Assembly: GCA_963842065.1 (NCBI GenBank)
Contig: CAWJEW010000008.1
Location: 248,001-312,000, forward strand
DNA: 64,000 nucleotides
Source: CAITWD01 sp963842065
GTDB lineage: Bacteria > Actinomycetota > Thermoleophilia > Miltoncostaeales > Miltoncostaeaceae
Direction of reading: 5' to 3'
In this document: positions 51,965 to 60,935 of the stretch, piece after piece
How the letters are laid out: each line of letters begins with the position of its first letter
Position numbering within the stretch: position 1 is the first letter of the stretch
Translations under genes and position numbers: made by a program
The notes under the pieces: generated by a model
Database searches by the model: none
Seen by the model: the letters and a program-made list of their open reading frames with translations, nothing else
Told to the model about the DNA's origin: nothing

Positions 51965-52010
51965 AGCGGCGGCAGGATTCGAACCTGCGACCTTCGGGTC
52001 ATGAGCCCGA
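51965..52010 (-). pseudogene. tRNA-fMet 3' half, remnant 3
   Basis: In complement: full anticodon arm TCGGGCTCATGACCCGA (CAT), AGGTCGCAGG, TTCGAATCCTGCCGCCGCT. It keeps both anticodon-stem strands, but the upstream DNA has no D-arm or matching acceptor strand, so it is not a complete tRNA. Confidence 0.7.
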
Positions 52011-52318
52011 GAGCGAGCCTTCGTACACCGAGGGTGGCGATGTCCTCTCGTGAGAACTTTCTCTCCTGCTCATCAAGGTCCCGCGAGCCAACCCCAGATG
52101 CGGGGTGGTCGCTATCCTCGCCTGGCCACCGGCGGCCTGACCCATTTCGTCACCGGCGACGTGCCGTGAGGTGAGATCCGTCGGCTGCAGGTGGCCAGGC
52201 GAACCAACGCCGGACGCGAGTGACCTATCAAGGAGCCCGAGAGGATCGTCGCGTCGCAGCATCGTCCCCCGCCCGGGCGTGGAGCCACCAGATCGTGAGC
52301 TCACCACGAACGGCAGCC
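52011..52318. other. Spacer before the IS110 remnant
   Basis: 308 bp; includes the end of the 18-bp direct repeat (to 52018). No gene seen. Confidence 0.35.
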
Positions 52319-53400
52319 ATGTCCAGCATCACACACGACCCTTTGGTCGGGAGAGCCGTCGGCCTCGACACCCATAAGGACTTCCACGTTGCCGCGGCCA
52401 AAAACGCGCGCGGACGCGGGTTGGGTCATGCCCGCTGTGACGCCAATGCGGACGGATACGCGCAACCAACCCAGTGGGCCCGGGCCCATGGCGAGGTTGC
52501 CGGGTTCGGCATCGCGGGGGCCGGCTCCTACGGCGCCGGGCGTGTGCGCTATCTGACCTCCCACGGAGAGTGCGTAAGCGAGGTCGCCCGGCCCAGTCGC
52601 CAGCACCGGACCCGCCACGGCAATTCCGATGCGTCCGATGCCCAGGCCGCCGCTGGCGCGATCATCTCTGGGGACGGCCTCGGCACCCCGAAATCGGCCG
52701 ACGGCCACATCGAGGCCATACGGATGTTGCGGGCAACCAGGGCTTCTGCGGTGCGCGCCAAGAGCTCTGCGGTGGTGGCCCTTTCAGAGTCTTGTGGTCA
52801 TCGCACCCGATCAGATCCGCGAGCAGCTGGCCGGCCTGAGCCCGCGACGGATGGTGCCGGCCTGTGCACAGCTCTCGCCGGAGCGCTCACCCACCACGCC
52901 GGCCGAGGCCGCGATCGCCGGGTTGGGCGTGCTCGGCCGGCGCGACGAGCACCTCGAGCACGAAGCCAAGCTCTTCAGACGCCCAGATCGCCCGATTGGT
53001 TCGTCTGGCCTGCCCCAGGCTGCTTGATCTGTTCGGCGTCGGCCCCGAGATCGCCGCGAGCGTGCTTCTCGCAGTTGGCGACAACGCTGGGCGAATCGGA
53101 TCCGAGGCAGCATTTGCCAACGTCTGTGGGGTCGCACCCCGTGATGGGTCCTCGGGTCGCCAGCAGCGCCAGCGTCTCAACCGCGGCGGCAACCGTCAGG
53201 CCAATCGGGCCGTGCACACCCTCTGCGTGGTGCGCTTGCGCTCCAACACGCCGAGCCGCCAGTAGATGGCCCGTCGCCTGGCCGAAGGCGCGACCACTAA
53301 GGAGCTCATGCGCTGCCTGAAGGGCTACGTGGCGCGCGAGCTCTACAACGCCATCACACGCGGCGGGCCCGATCCGCAAGAGATCGGCGCCGCCGCTTGA
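52319..53400 (+). pseudogene. Decayed IS110-family transposase
   Basis: From ATG 52319: VGLDTHKDFHVAAAKNARGR (first catalytic Asp) and RHGNSDASDAQAAAGAII; a +1 shift in the TTT near 52782 leads to QSLVVIAPDQIREQLAGLSP; a second shift near 52975 leads to QIARLVRLACPRLLDLFGVG and FANVCGVAPRDGSSGRQQRQ (Transposase_20); a TAG near 53265 precedes MARRLAEGATTKELMRCLKG, ending at 53400. About 360 codons, the normal IS110 length, but three lesions. Not functional. Confidence 0.85.
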
Positions 53401-53648
53401 CGGGATAGAGGAGCATCTCCGTTGTTGCGATCCATGAGGCTGCGCGGGTGCGTCTGTGCAGGTGTGACGGCACGGCTCTTGGCGGTCCAGCAGCTCCGTG
53501 AACGTCGGGCAATCACCTCGCTGATGCAGGTGCTGACGTTCACGGAGCGTGTCGATCGGGGATTGCGTGACCTGGTCATCGAGGCCTTCGGCGCGAGGTT
53601 CTGAGAGCTCGCATGCTCGCCGACCTGCCCCTCGTGCACGATGCGGAC
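53401..53648. other. Spacer between IS110 remnant and glnA
   Basis: 248 bp. No gene. CAGCTCCGTGAACGTC and GACGTTCACGGAGC (53501 and 53532 regions) form an inverted repeat of 14 bp, perhaps the glnA terminator on the minus strand or an IS end. Confidence 0.4.
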
Positions 53649-55109
53649 TTAGACGTCGTAATACAAGTAGAACTCGTACGGATGGGGTCGCAGGCGGAGC
53701 GCATCCACCTCGACCTCGCGCTTGTAGGAGATGTAGGTCTCGATCAGGTCATCGGTGAACACACCACCTTTGAGCAGGAACCCGTGATCGAGCTCGAGCG
53801 CCCGCAGTACTTCGTCGAGGCTTCCCGGAGTCTGTTCCACGAGTAGCGCGCGGTCGGGGGAGAGCTCATAGAGGTCCTCATCGATCGGTGGGCCCGGGTC
53901 GAGCCGCCGCTCGATCCCGTCCAGCCCGGCCATGAGCATGGCCGCGAAAGCGAGGTAGACGTTGGCAGAGGGGTCGGGACAGCGGAACTCCAGACGCTTG
54001 GCCTTGGGGCTCGGCGAGTAGACGGGGATCCGCACGCAGGCCGAGCGGTTCCGCTGGGAGTAGACGAGGTTCACCGGCGCCTCGAAGCCGGGCACGAGCC
54101 TCCGATAGGAGTTGGTGGTGGGGGCGCAAAAGGCGAGCAGGGCTGGCGCGTGGTCCAGCAGCCCCCCGATGTAGTGCAGAGCAAGTTGCGAAAGCTTGGC
54201 GTAGCGGCCTTCGTCGAAGAACAGGGGCTCGTCCTCCCGCCACAGAGACTGGTGCACATGCATGCCCGACCCGTTGTCGTTGAAGATGGGCTTGGGCATG
54301 AACGTTACGGTCTTGCCCTCCCGCCGGGCCATGTTCTTGAGGATGTACTTGTAGAGTTGGAGGTAATCGCCCTGCGCGGTCAACGGCGCATAGCGGAGGT
54401 CGATCTCCGCCTGCCCCGCAGTTCCTACCTCGTGGTGGTGGGCCTCGACTGCGATGCCCGCGGCGCGCATAGCCAGGACCGCTCGCGAGCGGAAGTCCTG
54501 GAAGGTGTCGACGGGCGCGGCGGGGAAGTAGCCCTGCTTAAAGCGCGGCCGATGCCCCAAGTTCGGCCGACCGCCGTCTCGACCCGAGTTCCAGATGCCC
54601 TCCTCGGAGTCAATGTGGTAGTAGGACTCCTGCTCACGCGAGTCGTACCGCACGCTGTCGAAGATGTAGAACTCGGCCTCGGGACCCCAATATGAGACTG
54701 TGGCAATCCCGCTCTCGACGAGGTGGCGCTCGGCCTTCATCGCCACCCAGCGCGGGTCCCGGGAATAGTTTTCCCGGGTCACCGGATCGACGACGTTGCA
54801 CGTCAAGGACAGGGTCGGGACCTCATGGACGGGATCAACGATCGCCGTTCTCGGGTCGGGAACAAGGAGCATGTCCGACTCCTGGATCTCCTGAAAGCCA
54901 CGGATCGAGGAGCCATCAAAGCCGACGCCGGCCTCAAATGCGGAAACGGACAGTTCCTCGAGAGGGACCGTGAAATGCTGAAGTGTCCCAGGCAGGTCAG
55001 TGAACTTGAGGTCCGCGAACTCGAGCCCGTGCGCCGCGGCGAAGTCGAGGACCTCTCGTGGGCCCGCTTCGAAGTCCGGCCGTACTGGTCCCTCCGGGGT
55101 TGTCGCCAC
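53649..55109 (-). CDS. glnA: Glutamine synthetase, type I
   Basis: 486 residues from GTG 55109 (AAGGGAG upstream; 37 further codons are open but lack a start signal). ATP + NH4+ + glutamate to glutamine. Beta-Grasp part: GLEFADLKFTDLPGTLQHFT; signature FDGSSIRGFQEIQESDMLLV; catalytic part with EAEFYIFDSVRYD, VEAHHHEVGTAGQAEIDLRY, MPKPIFNDNGSGMHVHQSLW, NRSACVRIPVYS and LEFRCPDPSANVYLAFAAML. The adenylylation-loop Tyr is present in DEDLYELSPD. A tandem repeat lies in its upstream region. Confidence 0.97.
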   Translation of the reverse strand: MATTPEGPVRPDFEAGPREVLDFAAAHGLEFADLKFTDLPGTLQHFTVPLEELSVSAFEAGVGFDGSSIRGFQEIQESDMLLVPDPRTAIVDPVHEVPTLSLTCNVVDPVTRENYSRDPRWVAMKAERHLVESGIATVSYWGPEAEFYIFDSVRYDSREQESYYHIDSEEGIWNSGRDGGRPNLGHRPRFKQGYFPAAPVDTFQDFRSRAVLAMRAAGIAVEAHHHEVGTAGQAEIDLRYAPLTAQGDYLQLYKYILKNMARREGKTVTFMPKPIFNDNGSGMHVHQSLWREDEPLFFDEGRYAKLSQLALHYIGGLLDHAPALLAFCAPTTNSYRRLVPGFEAPVNLVYSQRNRSACVRIPVYSPSPKAKRLEFRCPDPSANVYLAFAAMLMAGLDGIERRLDPGPPIDEDLYELSPDRALLVEQTPGSLDEVLRALELDHGFLLKGGVFTDDLIETYISYKREVEVDALRLRPHPYEFYLYYDV

Positions 55110-55314
55110 GCCTACGCTCCCTTCGGTTGAGAAACGCGATCGTTGTCGCACACGCACAATCACCGGCGAACAAGCGACCACGAGAACATGTGTGGCACCG
55201 CGCGCGAACTGCTTCTGCACCCGGCGACTGCAACCGCCGCCCCGGGCGCCGCCACCACGCCGAGCAGCGCCCTACGGCCAGTGAGTCCCGGTCCGTGGCC
55301 CATCGCGCATCTTC
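55110..55314. other. glnA leader region
   Basis: 205 bp between the glnA start and the tandem repeats; the promoter is expected here or within the repeats. No riboswitch recognised. Confidence 0.4.
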
Positions 55315-55548
55315 CCTGTCCAGGCCTCCGCCCTCGCGACGCGCGTTCCGAAAAGACGACGGGTCATGTATCCCTCCCGCAGCTGTCCCTGACCTGTCCA
55401 GGCCTCCGCCCTCGCGACGCGCGTTCCGAAAAGACGACGGGTCATGTATCCCTCCCGCAGCTGTCCCTGACCTGTCCAGGCCTCCGCCCTCGCGACGCGC
55501 GTTCCGAAAAGACGACGGATCATGTATCCCTCCCGCGGCTGTCACTGA
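55315..55548. repeat. Three tandem copies of a 78-bp unit upstream of glnA
   Basis: Copies begin at 55315, 55393 and 55471 with CCTGTCCAGGCCTCCGCCCT; copies 1 and 2 are identical and copy 3 differs at three or so bases near its end. On the minus strand each unit has GGGAGGGATACATGACC, a ribosome-binding-like site before an ATG, and stays open through all three (26-residue repeat starting MTRRLFGTRVARAEAWTG). They lie 206-439 bp upstream of glnA on its strand. Identical copies mean recent amplification. Confidence 0.85.
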
Positions 55549-55950
55549 CCGGCAACACAGGCGCTCGCGGGGAGTTTCGTGCCGCTCCGCACGTCGCCTT
55601 GGCGCCTCCCGGGTTAGCGCGGAAATGCTGTTGGCATGGCCTGAGCCTATAGCCGGCGATCCGAGGCGTCTAGGTGTCGGCGGCACACCGAAAAGGCGGC
55701 AACGTGAGGAGGTCGCAGCATCATGCTGCCGCCCGGCGAGTGGACAGAGCTCACGCCACTCGCGACGCCGACCGCCCCCGGGGGGCCCACACAGCCCACG
55801 ATTCTGGTGCTAAACGTGATGGCAGAACCTTTCGAGGGGTCGCGAGTAAGGTGGCTAGGGACTCGTCAGAGGAGCCGGGGCTCGCGCGGGGCTCAGCAAG
55901 CCCGAACCGCCCCGGGCTGGCCGAGGACAAGCAAAACCAAGGACAAGCTG
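55549..55950. other. Intergenic stretch between glnA repeats and the YozE-like gene
   Basis: 402 bp. The YozE frame is open from 55723 but the product is Pro/Thr-rich without codon bias, so I start that gene at 55951. Nothing else seen. Confidence 0.4.
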
Positions 55951-56265
55951 ATGGCGATTGCATTTTCGGATTATCTGCTCGGTCAGCGAGGACGGGACGA
56001 CGCGGTCGGCGACCTTGCGCGTGACGCGGCGCGGGATCCCGAGTGGCCGAAGCAACGCGGCCTGAGCTTCAACCGTCTTCGCAACTACCTCATTGTCAAC
56101 CACGCCAGCCAGAGCGCGATTGACGCTCTGGAGTGCGCATGGAACGAGTACGCGGAAATCAATCGGAGCGACAGGCACCTGGCCGGTGAGCTCGAGGAGG
56201 CTGCGCGGCAGATAGTTGCGGTCCCGACCAGCCCCCCGTATCGCCACGTGGATGGACGCTCCTAG
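55951..56265 (+). CDS. YozE SAM-like domain protein
   Basis: 104 residues from ATG 55951 (AAGGA upstream). FSDYLLGQRGRDDAVGDLAR, DAARDPEWPKQRGLSFNRLR and YLIVNHASQSAIDALECAWN resemble the small helical YozE_SAM_like domain of about 70 residues; a 30-residue tail follows. Function unknown. Confidence 0.7.
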   Translation: MAIAFSDYLLGQRGRDDAVGDLARDAARDPEWPKQRGLSFNRLRNYLIVNHASQSAIDALECAWNEYAEINRSDRHLAGELEEAARQIVAVPTSPPYRHVDGRS

Positions 56266-56660
56266 GGGCAGGATAAGGTTCCTGTCGCTCGTGCGTCTGC
56301 CTACCCCGGCGGTTGCGCTCCGAGCTATCGATCCCGTCCTCGATACGCCTCGGGAACGGAACCCGGGATCGGTGCTGAACCGGAACGTGGAATCCGGAAT
56401 GGTGACGATATATGGGCAACCCGTCAGCTGCTAGTGAGCGTGACTGGTCGGGAAGCTCACCGCGGGCTGCCACGTCACGAAGACGTTATTGCTCGTTGCA
56501 AGACTCGTCGCCGAGACTCCCTCCTCGCCGGCACTTCGCACGCGTCCGTTGGGGTTGCGAGTCGGTCGCTGGGGTGGGCGCCGTTTTCAACGTCCGCGAG
56601 GCCGAGATGCGGACTTGACCGTCCGATCGGGTACGGACGAAACCGCGAGATCACCGTTGA
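56266..56660. other. Gene-poor stretch before copy B of the small ORF
   Basis: 395 bp; frames are Arg/Ser rich. TGACCGTCCGATCGGGTACG and the following bases hold no recognised site. No gene seen. Confidence 0.35.
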
Positions 56661-56864
56661 ATGCTCCTACTGACTCCGATTTGGAACCGCTTGGAGGAGT
56701 GGCTGTGGCGGCTGGAGCAGATCCGCGGACTTGTGGAGATTCACGAGAAGATGTCGCCATGCACGTCTGGCGCCGGCGCGGAAGCCTTATGGGAGGCGCT
56801 CCGGAGTGATTTTGGAACTCGGGAGGGCTCGAGGTCTCGATCACCACCACCACCAATTCTCTAG
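56661..56864 (+). CDS. Copy B of the repeated small W-rich ORF
   Basis: 67 residues from ATG 56661: LTPIWNRLEEWLWRLEQIRG, LVEIHEKMSPCTSGAGAEAL, WEALRSDFGTREG. The first 30 residues align with copies A (60936) and C (33226), with conserved W-RLxEWLWR and a helix after it. No known family. Most complete copy together with A. Confidence 0.5.
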   Translation: MLLLTPIWNRLEEWLWRLEQIRGLVEIHEKMSPCTSGAGAEALWEALRSDFGTREGSRSRSPPPPIL

Positions 56865-57093
56865 GTGCCTGAGAATCGGCACCTCGCGCGAGGATCCGTC
56901 GAACAACCACCGTCGATGAGTAGCTGATCTCCGCGCGCCGATCGCGCGGCACGGTTCCGTCGCTGCTTCGCAGCCATGGGCCTTGTGTGCGTCCATCCGC
57001 ACCGCACCGGGGCGTTCGCCGCGCTCGGCATCAGCGCTATGGATCACGATTCCGGTCGCGCCATCATGATGGTGCCGGCGTGTCCCGCCGCAT

Positions 57094-58341
57094 TCAGCCG
57101 CCTTGCGGGAAGATCGAGGCATACGCCTGAATCCCCCGCACATAGGACCGCGTCTCCGGGAACATCCCGTTGTGCGTTATCGACGGAAGCCCCTGGTAAT
57201 AGCCTCCGATGGCGAGACTCGCATTGCCGTTGGCCTCGTGGAAGAGTTGATGAAGGAGCGCAGCCGCCATCGTGATGTTGTCGGCGGCCGAGTGGACGTT
57301 CAGGGCGCGACCCTGCGCCAGCGAGGTGTTCACGTATGTCGCGGTCTGCGGCTCCATCTGGCAGACGCCGATCGCGCCCGTCGAGGAGACGGCGCTTTGC
57401 TGCCACCCCGATTCCCACCAGCACAGGGCCTCAAGCAGGCGGGGGGACACGCCGTAGTCGCGGGCGGCGTGCAGGAAGAGGTAGCGGAGCACGAGGCGGC
57501 CGGGGTGGGCGAGGAGCGCCGCCGGGAGCGATCCCACCGCCGCGGACCAGCCTGCAGCCGACAGATGCAGGACCTGCCCGGCGTAGATGAAGTTGGGGTT
57601 GCGCAGTCCGTTCGCGGCCGCCAACTCGGCCACGCTGGTGTGAGCGCGGGCGGCGATCGCCGCGAGCGTTTCGCCGGCGGCGACCGTCACCGTGACCGAC
57701 GAAGGCTGCGGGGCGGATCCGGGGACGCCAGACCCCGAGATGTGCAGGACTTGCCCGGCGATGACGATGTTCGGATTGCTCATGCGGTTGGCGGCCGCCA
57801 GCTGAGCGACTGTGGTCTGGAAGCGCGCCGCGATTGCGCTGAGCGTCTCGCCGGCGGCGACCCTCACCGTCACGGCCGAGCTCGAGACGGGCGCTGCCGT
57901 CGGACCCGCACCCTGAAGGCGCAGCACTTGTCCGGCGACGACGAAGTTGGGGTTGCCCAACCCGTTGGCAGCCGCCAACTGGGCAACGGTCGTGTGAAAG
58001 CGGGTCGCGACCGCGCTCAGTGTCTCGCCGGGCGCGATCCTCACGCTCGCGCTTAAGGTCGAGGTCTCGATCTCCGATGGGCCGGTGCCCGGCAGGCGCA
58101 GACGTTGCCCCGCGACGACGACATTGGGGTTGCGGATCCCGTTGACGGCTGCCAGCTGCGACACCGAGGTGTGGAAGCGGGCCGCGACGGCGTTGAGCGT
58201 CTCGCCGGCCGCGACCGTCACCGTCGGTCTGCCGGTTGTGGACGGTGCGGCAGCGGCCGTCGCCACGGGTCCTGCGGTGATCGCCAGACCCGAGGCGACT
58301 CCGGCGATTACCCAACGACTCGACTTGGAACATGCCTGCAT
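57094..58341 (-). CDS. Secreted LysM x4 lytic transglycosylase
   Basis: 415 residues from ATG 58341. Signal peptide RWVIAGVASGLAITAGPVAT. Four LysM repeats at about 40-82, 98-140, 157-200 and 215-258, each VxxGETLxAxAxRxxTxVxQLAAxN...NPNxVxAGQxLxL. Then an SLT-type domain from about 285: YGVSPRLLEALCWWESGWQQ (catalytic Glu in WWESGW), SSTGAIGVCQMEPQTA, LAIGGYYQGLPS. It cleaves peptidoglycan, anchored by LysM. A c-di-AMP riboswitch, common before such genes in actinobacteria, was not recognised. Confidence 0.95.
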   Translation of the reverse strand: MQACSKSSRWVIAGVASGLAITAGPVATAAAAPSTTGRPTVTVAAGETLNAVAARFHTSVSQLAAVNGIRNPNVVVAGQRLRLPGTGPSEIETSTLSASVRIAPGETLSAVATRFHTTVAQLAAANGLGNPNFVVAGQVLRLQGAGPTAAPVSSSAVTVRVAAGETLSAIAARFQTTVAQLAAANRMSNPNIVIAGQVLHISGSGVPGSAPQPSSVTVTVAAGETLAAIAARAHTSVAELAAANGLRNPNFIYAGQVLHLSAAGWSAAVGSLPAALLAHPGRLVLRYLFLHAARDYGVSPRLLEALCWWESGWQQSAVSSTGAIGVCQMEPQTATYVNTSLAQGRALNVHSAADNITMAAALLHQLFHEANGNASLAIGGYYQGLPSITHNGMFPETRSYVRGIQAYASIFPQGG

Positions 58342-58664
58342 CGTCCACCTCGGCAGGTGCGGGGGTTGAGGCCAGAGCCGGCGGCCATGGCGCGGGCAGA
58401 AACGAGATGCCTCCGCGCCACGTCACGCGCGTCTCAGGCCCGGTACTCATGTGAATCGGCGCAGCAGGGGCCGCAACTTATGACCCTCGAAATTCCTTAA
58501 CGAGTCCAGGGCATCGGTTCAGGCAATCCGGTGCGGCAGCGGTCGCCGGAATTTGCGGAAAATGTCCAAACCGCAACCCATTGACCGAATTTCCGGGCCC
58601 GTCATCGTCTCGCGCCGGTAGCTAGTGGTCGATCCGACTCGGGCTGTCATCGGGGAGCGCGAAC
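58342..58664. other. Divergent intergenic region
   Basis: 323 bp between the LysM gene and a truncated membrane gene. AACCCGGAAATTC-type A/T-richer patches near 58490-58600 may contain the promoters; no riboswitch fold recognised. Confidence 0.4.
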
Positions 58665-58946
58665 ATGACCATGCCCTGGAGCCGTTGGGCGCCGGTGACG
58701 GGCCTGCTGTTCGCCCTCGTGTTCTTCTTCGCGCTGCTCGTGTCAGCAAATGAGTCGAATTCCGGCGCGTCGGCGGCAAGCGCCGTTCACTTCGACGTTG
58801 TGCACAAGAACGGGCAGAACGCCTCCTCGTACATGTTCGCGGTGTCAGTGCTGTTGGTCGTGATCTTCGGCATCACCTTGGCGCTGCGTGTACCTGACGG
58901 CGCGCCCACTTCGACCCGTTGCGGGTGCTTTGCCAGGCGATCTTGA
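58665..58946 (+). pseudogene. Truncated paralog of the membrane protein at 51111
   Basis: RWAPVTGLLFALVFFFALLV, SGASAASAVHFDVVHKNGQN and ASSYMFAVSVLLVVIFGITL align with the first 75 residues of the 51111-51755 product; after RVPDG the frame runs into unrelated sequence and stops at 93 residues, where the paralog has 214. Only two of six helices remain. Confidence 0.7.
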
Positions 58947-59079
58947 CGATATTGGCGTTGCTTGCCTATCGTCGGGATCGGCGACGCGGCGTGATCGCAT
59001 CAGCGAGCCCGGCGAACCGCGGCGGGTACGATGGACCCTCAGCGCAGCGCAGCGCGGTCCGGTCGAAGGGAACGCAGAG

Positions 59080-59487
59080 ATGGGCGCCGATCAATATCAC
59101 GAGCCCCCAGGCGAGCTGCCCGCCGAGACACGAACGTTCGCGCGGCTGAGTGCGTCCCTGGCCGAAGAGGCCGAGGCGATCGACTGGTACGAACAGCGGC
59201 TCGCGGTCGAGCCCGATGCGGGGGCGCGCGCGATTATGCGTGACGCCCAAGGCGAAGAGTTCAAACACTTCTGCATGGCGCTCGAGTTCCTGCTGCGCAA
59301 GACACCCGTGTGGCGCGAGATCGCGCAGGGGATCCTGTTCCAGGCTGGCGACATCGTCGAACACGGCGAGGCCGCAGAGGCCGCGGCCGACGGCGGGGCG
59401 TCAGGCGGGTCAGCCGGCGGCCCCGAGCGATCGCCGGACGGCTCCGGGTCACTCGGCATCGGCAGCCTCAAGGAGCGCTTCTTGTGA
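59080..59487 (+). CDS. Encapsulated ferritin-like protein (encapsulin cargo)
   Basis: 135 residues from ATG 59080. EncFtn pattern: SLAEEAEAIDWYEQRLAVEP (Glu32 and Tyr37) and AQGEEFKHFCMALEFLLRKT (Glu60-x2-His63), the ferroxidase-centre residues formed at the dimer interface. After a Gly/Ala/Ser-rich linker (100-122) the end GSGSLGIGSLKERFL is an encapsulin targeting peptide. It oxidises Fe(II) inside the shell encoded next; start of that gene overlaps this stop (GTGA). Confidence 0.95.
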   Translation: MGADQYHEPPGELPAETRTFARLSASLAEEAEAIDWYEQRLAVEPDAGARAIMRDAQGEEFKHFCMALEFLLRKTPVWREIAQGILFQAGDIVEHGEAAEAAADGGASGGSAGGPERSPDGSGSLGIGSLKERFL

Positions 59488-60296
59488 ACCATCTACTGCG
59501 ATCGTTCGCCCCGATCACCGAATCCGGCTGGTCGCTCATCGACAACGAGGCAACCGACCATCTTGTGCCCGCCCTCGGCGCGCGCAGATTGATCGACTTC
59601 TCGGGCCCGCACGGCTGGGAGCTCTCCGCGACGAACCTCGGGCGTACCGTCGCCCTCGCCGACGAGCCGACGGCGGGCGTCACCGTCGCCCAGCGCCGGG
59701 TGCTGCCGCTGATCGAGCTGCGGGCAGCCTTCCGCGTCGCACACACCGAGCTCGCCGATGCCGAGCGTGGGGCGATCGACATCGGCTTCGCCGACCTCGA
59801 CGACGCCACGCGGCGCATCGCGGTGGCCGAAAACGCCGCCGTCTTTTTGGGCGTGGAACAAGCCGGCCTGGTCGGGATCACCGAGGCCTCGCCGCACACA
59901 CCGATCCCGCTCGGGAGCGAGTGCGAGCGGTACCCCGCCCAGGTGGCCAAGGCCGCGGAGGCGTTGCTTCGCGCCGGCATCGCCGGCCCGTTCGGGCTCG
60001 CGCTCTCGCCGGCGGTCTACACGAGCGTCGTGGAGACGACCGAGCACGGCGGCTACCCCGTCTTCGAGCACCTCAGCCACATCTTGAGCGGCCCGATCGT
60101 CCGCGTGCCCGGCATTGACGACGCCGTCGTCCTCAGCCTCCGAGGGTCGGATTTCCTGTTCGAGTCGGGCCAGGATCTCTCGGTCGGGTACGAGCGCAGC
60201 AACGAATCGCACGTCTACCTCTACCTCGAAGAGAGTTTCAGCTTCCGCGTCGCGACACCCGAGGCCGCGCTCGTGCTGCCGGCCACCACTATGTAG
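59484..60296 (+). CDS. Encapsulin shell protein
   Basis: 270 residues from GTG 59484. HK97-fold family 1 encapsulin (T=1, about 24 nm): NHLLRSFAPITESGWSLIDN, ARRLIDFSGPHGWELSATNL, RVLPLIELRAAFRVAHTELA, FLGVEQAGLVGITEASPHTP, FLFESGQDLSVGYERSNESH, YLYLEESFSFRVATPEAALV. Self-assembles into a nanocompartment holding the ferritin-like cargo for iron storage and oxidative-stress protection. Confidence 0.97.
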   Translation: MNHLLRSFAPITESGWSLIDNEATDHLVPALGARRLIDFSGPHGWELSATNLGRTVALADEPTAGVTVAQRRVLPLIELRAAFRVAHTELADAERGAIDIGFADLDDATRRIAVAENAAVFLGVEQAGLVGITEASPHTPIPLGSECERYPAQVAKAAEALLRAGIAGPFGLALSPAVYTSVVETTEHGGYPVFEHLSHILSGPIVRVPGIDDAVVLSLRGSDFLFESGQDLSVGYERSNESHVYLYLEESFSFRVATPEAALVLPATTM

Positions 60297-60935
60297 ATGC
60301 GGGATGCCGCTACGTGGCCGCGATGGGCAACAGGTGGCCACGCGGCAAGGGTCGTGCGTGCGCTCGATCGACACCGCCATGCGGCAGGCTTGCGTTTGTC
60401 CCGGAGGGCCAAGAGCGCTGCGGGCGTCAGAGAGGTCCCCTTGCCCTGGTTGCCTTCCGCTCGGTACGTCGCCATATCATGGCGACTCGCCGCCCATCCG
60501 ACGGCGCGCTGGCCTTTGTCGACACGACGGGTGGACAAGTCGACGCCACGGGCACGCTTGCACACCTCTGGCACCGCGTCGTTCGCGTCGCGGGCTTGAC
60601 GCCCCCGTTCCCAACGCTTCACCACCTTCCGCACACCTGGGGTGTGTTGTCGCTCCGGTCCGGTGTCGCACCAGAAGCTGTTCGTGCGCTCGGCGGGTCG
60701 TCGTCGACCGCGACGGTCCATTCACGGGATGGCCGGCACGCATTCGGCCACGAGCTCGCCGACGCCGGTGACCGCCTCGATTGCTGGCGCGCCGATCAGG
60801 CCTCAACCACAACTTGAGGCTGGGACCAAGATGGGACCAATCGGGGCCCGAGCTGGGCCATCGAGGACCCCGTTGGCCATGTGCACAACTTGCTGAGAAG
60901 CCCCAAAAAACAGGCGTTCCCGGGGAGTGCCGCCA
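60297..60935. other. Remnant region between encapsulin and copy A
   Basis: 639 bp that holds the integrase remnant (60314-60817) and then TGGGACCAAGATGGGACC at 60822, the motif also seen beside all five tRNA-Glu repeats. No active gene. Confidence 0.5.
60314..60817 (+). pseudogene. Tyrosine recombinase (integrase) C-terminal remnant
   Basis: The frame GALAFVDTTGGQVDATGTLA, LWHRVVRVAGLTPPFPTLHH, LPHTWGVLSLRSGVAPEAVR, ALGGSSSTATV follows the end of the phage integrase catalytic domain. The active-site box HxLRHT reads HHLPHTW, so the catalytic Arg is lost; the final Tyr is not found and the N-terminal two thirds are absent. Likely the source of some of the nearby att-type repeats. Confidence 0.6.

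Noticed and set aside
55315..55548. CRISPR-like repeat array
   Set aside because: The 78-bp units are contiguous without spacers, only three copies exist and no cas genes are near.
58342..58660. c-di-AMP riboswitch before the LysM transglycosylase
   Set aside because: The position is typical, but I could not find the conserved GGGTGA / GACCGAACCCG blocks.
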